Shown here: positions 5,430 to 10,182 of the stretch, piece after piece
How positions within the stretch are numbered: the stretch's first letter is position 1
Layout of the letters: every line of letters starts with the position of its first letter
Source of the DNA: Bryobacteraceae bacterium
GTDB lineage: Bacteria > Acidobacteriota > Terriglobia > Bryobacterales > Bryobacteraceae
DNA: 10,182 bases
Reading direction: 5' to 3'
Assembly (NCBI GenBank): GCA_030039005.1
Contig: JASHQT010000600.1
Location: 1-10,182, forward strand
Notes under the pieces: generated by a model
What the model was told of the DNA's origin: nothing
What the model saw: the letters and a program-made list of their open reading frames with translations, nothing else
Databases searched by the model: none
Made by a program: the position numbers and the translations under genes

Positions 5430-7257
5430 TGAAATAAACCTTTCCTCGGCTGCCCCCGGTAGCGGCTGGGCCGAAGCCGTAAGCCCAGTCGAACTTCAGC
5501 ACGGCCAGCCGCAAGTCGAGCCGCAGCCCGGCGCCCAATCCTTCGCGCAGACCTGGTGACGATCCGACGGTCTGATAAGCGCCACCCACATCGCAGAACG
5601 TCGCGAGTTTCAGCGGAGATAAGCGCGGCAAAGGCCACCAGAGCTCGTTTTGGCTAGCCCACAGACGGCGGCCAATGGCGTCGTCGGCGCGAAAACCGCG
5701 CACGGTATTCTCGCCTCCGAAGGATGGAAGCTCGAAGATCGGTGAATTGCCGAAAGCGTTCTCGAAGCGGCCGCTCAGGTCGTATTCCCAATGATCGAAA
5801 CTGCGGTGGGTATTGGCCGTGAGGACGGAATGGGCGAAACGGCGATCGATCACGACGCGCGGCGCGATGGAAAAGCGCCAGGGGTATTGGGACGAGAGGT
5901 CGGTGTGCAGAAATTGGGCGCCCGGCTCGATCGTGTTCAACGTTTGATTGAGCACCACACTGTGGCGTGGACTCAACTGGAACGTGAGCGTGTTGCCGTC
6001 CAGCGCGCGCCAGGGATTCCAGCCGAGCGTTACGGAATGGGAGACGATCTGTTCGTTCAGCCTTACTCCATCCAGCACGCGGTTGCGCTCCACGGAGACG
6101 CCCGCGTCCACTGAGGCGGAGAAGGCGAGATACTCGCGCGAATAACTGCCGGAGACCAACGTGCCGGACGGACCGCCGACGGACACACTCAGGGGCGGCC
6201 ACGATAAATTGCCGAGTGCGCTGAGATCCTGGCCCGGTTTGTATTCGAAGCCGGCGCCAATATAGCGCGATTTCGTTTTTGACTGGGGCTTCGACTTCGT
6301 GCCCGACGTGCGCTGCACCGTCAAATCCACGTATTGGCTCGCGCCCGTTCGCGCGCTGGCCTGCGTAGCGAGCGTGTAGCCGAGCGGCGAGACGAGGAGC
6401 TGCAATTCCTGGAGCTGGTATGCGATCAAGTATGGCTCATCGCCCGCGGCGTAGCGCAAGTCGCGGTCGAAATCGACGACGCGCTTGCCTTTGGCGCGAC
6501 GAAATCGGCGAGTGTCGAGTAAAAGCCACAGCAGCGGATTGACGTCCTTTCCGGGAACCTGAGCGGCGGGCAGCAGGAGGGAGGCGATGCGCGGGCCTTC
6601 GACGATCTGGATCGTATCGGTGGTCGGAAACAGCAGGATTTGCGGCGTGAGGCCCAGGTTGGCGTAGAGTGGCGCGAACGCGTTGCGGATCGCGGCGGAA
6701 GACCACAGCGACCCGTTGAGACGCGTAAGCCGCTTCCGCAACTGCGGGATGCGCGTACTCCGCCGCGACGGCAGCACGCCGGGGAGTTGAATCCGAACCG
6801 CGTTCGAGTCCAACAGCGGGAGAATGGAAAACACGATTGCGCCGTCTACCGGGTCGATGTCCTCATCGCTCAATACGAGTCCGAAGTCCGGCGTTTGTTT
6901 TAAAAGATTCGCGAGAAGGAAATCCGGCGAGAAGAGCGTGCCGAGGTCGAGACGCGTGGGATCCGCGGCGGACCAGTTCTCGTAGAGATTTACATAGTCC
7001 GCCCAGGTGGCATCGACTAGCAGATCAGGGGACAGAGGCGCGACGCCCGAGACCGCCTGCCGCACGACGGTGCGGATCTGGGATTTGTACTGGGTGAGTG
7101 ACGGCGGCACGCAAAACGCGTCGCGGTCCACCGCCAGCTTGCCTCGAACGATCTTGAAGCTCACCCAATACTGGCCCGCCGACTGGCCCGTTTGAGCGCA
7201 ACTGCATGTAGCGAGCAGGCACAGTCCGGCGATCGACTGTGCGCACGCCCACTGCAT
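5404..7257 (-). CDS. Omp85-superfamily outer-membrane protein (POTRA plus surface-antigen barrel)
   Basis: This is a 617-residue protein with an N-terminal signal-like segment (about 1-22, LCLLATCSCAQ). Residues about 23-150 are not recognised. Two stretches then look like POTRA repeats: about 155-231, ending in IQIVEGPRIASLLLP, and about 262-316, ending in LGYTLATQ...YVDLTVQR. The C-terminal half (about 330-613) is a predicted beta-barrel carrying GGENTVRGFR (514-523), the VRGF loop-6 motif typical of BamA, TamA and FhaC-like proteins, and the late strand LKFDWAYGFGP. Family members insert or secrete beta-rich proteins at the outer membrane. With only two POTRA-like units it differs from typical BamA and is more likely a specialised paralogue. 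The last barrel strand ends KVYFNVEF, but PTQQ follows, so the usual terminal aromatic is not the last residue. The stop overlaps the next gene by 26 bases. The upstream cyclase gene ends 26 bases before the ATG, with a small hairpin between them. Confidence 0.85.
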   Translation of the reverse strand: MQWACAQSIAGLCLLATCSCAQTGQSAGQYWVSFKIVRGKLAVDRDAFCVPPSLTQYKSQIRTVVRQAVSGVAPLSPDLLVDATWADYVNLYENWSAADPTRLDLGTLFSPDFLLANLLKQTPDFGLVLSDEDIDPVDGAIVFSILPLLDSNAVRIQLPGVLPSRRSTRIPQLRKRLTRLNGSLWSSAAIRNAFAPLYANLGLTPQILLFPTTDTIQIVEGPRIASLLLPAAQVPGKDVNPLLWLLLDTRRFRRAKGKRVVDFDRDLRYAAGDEPYLIAYQLQELQLLVSPLGYTLATQASARTGASQYVDLTVQRTSGTKSKPQSKTKSRYIGAGFEYKPGQDLSALGNLSWPPLSVSVGGPSGTLVSGSYSREYLAFSASVDAGVSVERNRVLDGVRLNEQIVSHSVTLGWNPWRALDGNTLTFQLSPRHSVVLNQTLNTIEPGAQFLHTDLSSQYPWRFSIAPRVVIDRRFAHSVLTANTHRSFDHWEYDLSGRFENAFGNSPIFELPSFGGENTVRGFRADDAIGRRLWASQNELWWPLPRLSPLKLATFCDVGGAYQTVGSSPGLREGLGAGLRLDLRLAVLKFDWAYGFGPAATGGSRGKVYFNVEFPTQQ

Positions 7258-7261
7258 TCGG

Positions 7262-7275
7262 CTTTCGGACGAAAG
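7262..7275 (-). promoter_or_regulatory. Small hairpin over the Omp85-type gene's ribosome-binding region
   Basis: CTTTCG (7262-7267) and CGAAAG (7270-7275) are perfect inverted repeats separated by GA. In the leftward transcript they would form a stem of five or six pairs, ending five bases before the ATG at 7257. GAAAG is also the only Shine-Dalgarno-like sequence there, so pairing could limit initiation. The repeat is short and may be chance. Confidence 0.3.
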
Positions 7276-7283
7276 TGTAGCAG

Positions 7284-7925
7284 CTAAGGCGCGGGTTTCC
7301 GCAGAGCGGCCCGCGCGGGTGCGCCATCGCCGTCGACGATTTTCAGCGGCAGACAGATGAGCTCGTAACGGCCGGGCTCGACGTGCCCGAGCATCAGCCC
7401 TTCGATAATCCAGACGCCTGCTTTGAGCAGCATGTGGTGCGTGGGGCCGCCCTGGCTATCGAATGCGTCCACAGAAAGATAGTCGATTCCGACAGTCCGG
7501 ACGCCGCATTCCACCAGGTAAGCCGCAGTCTCGGGCGGAATGTAAATAAATTTCGATTGGAAGTGATCGGTGTTCCAGCAAACCTCGGAATTTCGGGTCT
7601 TGAAGAGCACGCGCTCGCCTTGGCGCAAGCCATGCGGCTCGAGTTCGGTGACGTGAATGGCTTCCGGATCTTGAATTCGGATCACGCGCGCGGGGCCGAT
7701 CACCGCGTCGATGGGCAGACTGTCGATTCCCGCCGCGCCCTCCAGAAAATGCCGCGGCGCATCCATGTGGGTTCCAATGTGGGCAGTGGTGGAAATCTGG
7801 GAGAGATTGCAAGCGCCGCCCGTCGCGATTTGGAGCGTGTCGCTTCGTTCGAACGGGGCGTCGCCGGGCCAAACCACCATGCCCTGGTACAAAGGCACGG
7901 AAATATCGATCCAGCCGTTATTCAT
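7284..7925 (-). CDS. Cyclase-family metal-dependent hydrolase (kynurenine formamidase-like)
   Basis: The protein is 213 residues, the usual size of this family. It has the metal-binding signature HIGTHMDAPRH (49-59), supplying H49, H53 and D55 with H59 nearby, then GIDYLSVD (147-154), HH (163-164) and IIEGL with E175. The N-terminus WIDISVPLYQGMVVWPGD is also typical. Members include bacterial kynurenine formamidase (KynB), which hydrolyses N-formylkynurenine, and isatin and other cyclic amide hydrolases. No tryptophan-degradation gene is adjacent, so the substrate is left open. The frame is open upstream to 7997, but the ATG at 7925 is preferred: GGGAG (7932-7936) sits six bases before it and the family's conserved N-terminus begins there. 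One base separates it from the stop of the dehydrogenase gene upstream, indicating one operon. The two enzymes may act in one catabolic step series, which is inference. Confidence 0.9.
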   Translation of the reverse strand: MNNGWIDISVPLYQGMVVWPGDAPFERSDTLQIATGGACNLSQISTTAHIGTHMDAPRHFLEGAAGIDSLPIDAVIGPARVIRIQDPEAIHVTELEPHGLRQGERVLFKTRNSEVCWNTDHFQSKFIYIPPETAAYLVECGVRTVGIDYLSVDAFDSQGGPTHHMLLKAGVWIIEGLMLGHVEPGRYELICLPLKIVDGDGAPARAALRKPAP

Positions 7926-7926
7926 T

Positions 7927-9054
7927 TCAAGCTCCCACTGAGACGACATTCTTGATGCCGCCGGCCGGCTGCTGAAGCGTGGCCGGCGCGTTCTCAATCG
8001 GGATACGCGCGGTGATGAGCGAGCGCACTGTGCCGGGCCACTTCTGCGTGAATGCGCCGAGGTGTTGGATGGCCGATTCGAAGGCTTGAGGAGGCGCGTT
8101 GACGCTGCCGAGCACGAGCTGATTGTTCAATACCATGTTGCGCATGATCTCGTCGGTATCCACGGGGATGGGGGCCTTACGGCCGGGAACGCCGGTGAAG
8201 ACAAAAACCGCGTTGGGCCCGAGATGTTTCAGCACGTCGAAAGCGATGCTGGACGCGCCGGTGGCTTCGTACACCACATCGATGGGACCGGCCATCTTCG
8301 CCATGTCGGCCGTGGAGTTCGTCTCGGCGGCGATGTAAGGAACGCCGATGGCGTCCAAGATCCCGTTTTTTTCCTCGTGGTTGGGCGAGCGCGAATACAC
8401 GCTCACCTCGAAGCCTTCCAGCTTCAAGGCCATCGCTCCCAGAATTCCCACCGGGCCCGCGCCCAGCACGATCGCGCGACGGCAATGGGCGGGCGACTTC
8501 GCGCCGTCGCCGGGGCAGGCATTGGGACAGACCCAGGGCAAACGGCGCTGCACCACCCAGAGCTGTTCGAGCGATTTTTCCGCGATAGTCAGCGGCTCTA
8601 CCAACACGGCCACATCGCGCAGCTCACGTGGCACGGGATGGAGATAGCGCTCCTCTTCCACCACGAATTCCGTCATGTAGCCGTGCTTTTGCTTGATGCC
8701 GCGTTCGGTGAAATCGCCGGTATAGCAGAAATCCTGGCGGCCTTCGCGGCAGGCTACGCACTCCGGATGCGCGCAGGGCCGCCGGACGGTCATCACCACC
8801 AGATCGCCGGGTTTCACCTTGGACACTTTCGACCCCGTCTCCACGACTTCACTGAGCGACTCATGTCCGATGATGAGGTAAGCGGATCCTTCAGGCGGCG
8901 TGCCGTACTGAAACGAGACGATCTCGCGATCGGTCCCGCAGAGGCCGACGTCAAGAACGCGCATCTTCGCTTGAGTGGGGGAAGTGAGGTGGGGCTCCGG
9001 GTGATCGATCACGCGAACCTGGCGTTCGGCGGGAAAGACGGCGACGGCTCTCAT
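7927..9054 (-). CDS. Zinc-dependent MDR dehydrogenase, glucose 1-dehydrogenase type
   Basis: This 375-residue medium-chain dehydrogenase resembles archaeal glucose/aldose 1-dehydrogenases, which oxidise the C1 of glucose or related sugars with NAD(P)+. The catalytic-zinc residues are C39 (GLCGTD), H64-E65 (GHE) and E153 (VEPLT). The structural-zinc cysteines are C94, C99, C102 and C110 (RRPCAHPECVAC...DFC). The nucleotide-binding loop is LGAGPVG (197-203). The segments TVRRPC, ERGIKQKHGYMTEF and LVLGSVNA are characteristic of the glucose dehydrogenase branch rather than of general alcohol dehydrogenases. The linker at about 168-191 carries three further cysteines (C176, C180, C191), and a linker of similar style occurs in Sulfolobus GDH as I recall it. 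The ATG at 9054 (MRAVAVFP) matches the family start. An in-frame TTG at 9069, directly after the stop of the Cas6-like gene, would add five residues. No clear ribosome-binding site is seen. Exact sugar specificity is unknown. Confidence 0.88.
   Translation of the reverse strand: MRAVAVFPAERQVRVIDHPEPHLTSPTQAKMRVLDVGLCGTDREIVSFQYGTPPEGSAYLIIGHESLSEVVETGSKVSKVKPGDLVVMTVRRPCAHPECVACREGRQDFCYTGDFTERGIKQKHGYMTEFVVEEERYLHPVPRELRDVAVLVEPLTIAEKSLEQLWVVQRRLPWVCPNACPGDGAKSPAHCRRAIVLGAGPVGILGAMALKLEGFEVSVYSRSPNHEEKNGILDAIGVPYIAAETNSTADMAKMAGPIDVVYEATGASSIAFDVLKHLGPNAVFVFTGVPGRKAPIPVDTDEIMRNMVLNNQLVLGSVNAPPQAFESAIQHLGAFTQKWPGTVRSLITARIPIENAPATLQQPAGGIKNVVSVGA
7932..7936 (-). promoter_or_regulatory. Ribosome-binding site of the cyclase-family gene, inside the dehydrogenase 3' end
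   Basis: GGGAG on the minus strand lies within the last codons of the dehydrogenase gene and six bases before the ATG at 7925. It decides the cyclase start over the upstream in-frame candidates and places ribosome entry almost on the preceding stop codon. Confidence 0.6.
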
Positions 9055-9069
9055 ATTTTCAGGATGCAA

Positions 9070-9864
9070 TCAGGCCAGGACTTTGGTCGTGATGTGACCG
9101 TTACCCCACGTGCAATGGCGGCCGACGCCGGTCCAGGAAGCAGCTTCGAGGTAGGGCAGAAATTCGGCGAGATCGCCTTCGTATTCGGCGAAGCCGACCA
9201 GCCCGCCGATGGAATGGCGCTGTCCGGTGCGGCTGCTGCGGCGTTCGACGGTGACCGGGCGCAAATCGTGTTTAGTGTCCTTCACGGCAGTTGCTTGTGC
9301 GGCCAGCGCACGGAAATCGATGGGGAGCGGTCCGGGGCCGTACAGAGCGCGAAGCGTGCTCACGCGATCGCGAGCGCGCGCCAGAAGCACAGGGAAGCTG
9401 CTATTGGCTAATTGGCTTTTGGTTTTTAGGTCCGTCGGGGTGTGGAAGACGACTCGAATCCGCGCGGCACGTTCAACAGAAGAATATAGATTGATCGTGA
9501 CGCGTTCCTGCTGGACCGAGACCACCTCCGCCCAATGTGCGAAAGCGCGCGTGAGATGGTCGAGCGTGGAATCGCGCGTGTCGAATACATGAAGCCTGAA
9601 GCAGAACGGCTCGCCCGGCTGCACCACGCGTGTGTCCAATTCCGGACATCGGAGCACGAACGGACGCGGCCGGTCGGATAGGCCGCTGGGTCCGGCGCCG
9701 CGTGCGGATGGCCGGAAAATGCGCGCGTACACTTCCGCGCCGGCAGTTTCACGCAGCGCGCTACCGAGTGCGCCGCGCAGGACGTTCCCCGCCATCGCCG
9801 GGGGGAAGTGAATCGCGCGCCGCGCGGCAAGATGAAACCGGCAGGCGGTGAGGTCAAACGTCAT
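9070..9864 (-). CDS. Stand-alone Cas6-like RAMP-family protein (CRISPR_Cas6 domain)
   Basis: This 264-residue protein resembles the Cas6 C-terminal domain family (PF10040). Cas6 proper cleaves repeat RNA to make crRNAs. The C-terminal part (about 200-258) reads SRTGQRHSIGGLVGF, then GDLAEFLPYLEAA, then the glycine-rich RAMP loop GVGRHCTWGNGHI (246-258). The N-terminal part has FPPAMAGNVLRGALGSALRE (20-39) and, after a short link, GPSGL and RPRPFVL, features I associate with stand-alone family members. Longer relatives carry several cysteines between the ALRE helix and the YARIF segment. Here that region is shortened to TAGAEV and has no cysteine, so a metal site may be lost. H19 is a possible but unproven catalytic residue. 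No CRISPR array or other cas gene is in the window. The gene lies 12 bases after a receiver-domain gene and directly before the dehydrogenase. A role outside CRISPR immunity is possible. Confidence 0.75.
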   Translation of the reverse strand: MTFDLTACRFHLAARRAIHFPPAMAGNVLRGALGSALRETAGAEVYARIFRPSARGAGPSGLSDRPRPFVLRCPELDTRVVQPGEPFCFRLHVFDTRDSTLDHLTRAFAHWAEVVSVQQERVTINLYSSVERAARIRVVFHTPTDLKTKSQLANSSFPVLLARARDRVSTLRALYGPGPLPIDFRALAAQATAVKDTKHDLRPVTVERRSSRTGQRHSIGGLVGFAEYEGDLAEFLPYLEAASWTGVGRHCTWGNGHITTKVLA

Positions 9865-9876
9865 CGAAGACGTCCG

Positions 9877-10182
9877 TCACTGCAAAACCTCGCGGACTTT
9901 CGTGGCCAGTTCTTCGGTGGAGAATGGCTTCTGGAGAAAATGCGCATCGTCCTGGGCACTGGTGTCGCCAAAGCCGGAAACGTATAGAACCTTCATCCCG
10001 GGACGGCGCGCGGTCAGACACTCGGCCATCTTGCGGCCGCTCATTCCCGGCAGCATGATGTCGGTGAGCAGAAGATGAATGGTGCCTTTGTGGAGTTCCG
10101 CGGCGGCGAGGGCATCAGCCGAAGTAGCGGAAGAGAGAACCTGATAGCCTTGGCGCTTGAGCATGCTTTCCACTACCCGCCG
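9877..10182 (-). CDS. Receiver domain, C-terminal part (probably hybrid histidine kinase), truncated by window edge
   Basis: The last 101 residues of a protein that begins beyond the right edge are visible, and they form most of a CheY-like receiver domain. The phospho-acceptor is D41 of the visible part (LLLTDIMLPGMSG), the switch Ser is S69 (VLYVSGF) and the conserved Lys is K85 (FLQKPF). The N-terminal acidic pocket lies outside the window. The sequence before the first apparent start (GTG at 10173) continues in frame as RRV and fits helix 1 of a receiver, so that GTG is internal. VLYVSGFGD followed by FLQKPFSTEELATKVREVL is the usual style of receivers fused to the end of PAS-containing histidine kinases. 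A single-domain regulator is the alternative. The stop is 12 bases before the Cas6-like gene, so the signalling protein probably heads the leftward operon. Confidence 0.88.
   Translation of the reverse strand, partial: RRVVESMLKRQGYQVLSSATSADALAAAELHKGTIHLLLTDIMLPGMSGRKMAECLTARRPGMKVLYVSGFGDTSAQDDAHFLQKPFSTEELATKVREVLQ

Noticed and set aside
4332..5432. Rightward open frame of 366 codons opposite the beta-rich gene
   Set aside because: Its translation is Glu/Arg/Ala-rich without any domain pattern, typical of the reverse of a high-GC gene. The leftward frame has a ribosome-binding site, alternating beta pattern and operon position.
7190..7257. Lipoprotein signal in the Omp85-type protein
   Set aside because: The cysteines in LLATCSCAQ are not preceded by a proper lipobox (Thr or Ser at -1 with poor -3 context), so an ordinary signal peptide is more likely.
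4293..7257. Classical TpsB/TpsA two-partner secretion system
   Set aside because: The second protein lacks a signal peptide, is short, and shows no recognisable TPS domain, so the classical label is not supported.
7926..7997. Upstream extension of the cyclase-family frame
   Set aside because: It overlaps the end of the dehydrogenase, and a good ribosome-binding site directs the start to 7925.
8062..9411. Rightward open frame of 449 codons
   Set aside because: It runs antisense to the dehydrogenase and Cas6-like genes, both of which have clear family motifs. It has no recognisable motif of its own.
9070..10182. CRISPR array near the Cas6-like gene
   Set aside because: No regularly spaced direct repeats were seen in this region or elsewhere in the window; it is continuous coding sequence.

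Overview
The window is a gene-dense, high-GC bacterial chromosomal segment. Gene content and protein style fit an acidobacterium, possibly of the Solibacter/Bryobacter type: a YacL-like PIN-TRAM protein followed by ispD and ispF, a soluble P450, a glucose-dehydrogenase-type MDR enzyme, a cyclase-family hydrolase and a stand-alone Cas6-like RAMP protein. This placement is inference from general family knowledge; there is no rRNA or other marker gene here. No tRNA, rRNA, insertion sequence or CRISPR array was seen.

The left half (10-4321) is read rightward. A small RNA-binding protein with one RRM domain (10-426) ends in a strong hairpin that looks like a terminator. A 176-base spacer follows, carrying a TGN-extended -10 box and a 5'-leader hairpin. 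Next come a membrane-anchored PIN-TRAM protein (603-1730), ispD (1741-2466), ispF (2463-2945) and a cytochrome P450 (2933-4321). IspD and IspF catalyse two steps of the MEP isoprenoid route. The ispD/ispF (4-base) and ispF/P450 (13-base) junctions overlap, so the last three genes are probably co-transcribed and translationally coupled.

The right half (4293-10182) is read leftward and looks like one transcription unit of at least six genes. In transcription order they are: the receiver-domain end of a truncated signalling protein (most likely a hybrid histidine kinase), a Cas6/RAMP-like protein, a zinc-dependent glucose-dehydrogenase-type MDR enzyme, a cyclase-family (kynurenine formamidase-like) metal hydrolase, an Omp85-superfamily outer-membrane barrel with POTRA-like segments, and a beta-rich protein of unknown function. 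Gaps are 12, about 0-15, 1, 26 and -26 bases. The last gene converges on the P450 with a 29-base tail-to-tail overlap.

Two parts stand out. One is the Omp85-type barrel, whose stop overlaps the start of an unrecognised beta-rich protein, a candidate partner pair. The other is the Cas6-like protein, which sits among metabolic genes with no CRISPR array and lacks the cysteine cluster I associate with its longer relatives. Apart from the 427-602 spacer, no stretch over about 50 bases is without a gene.
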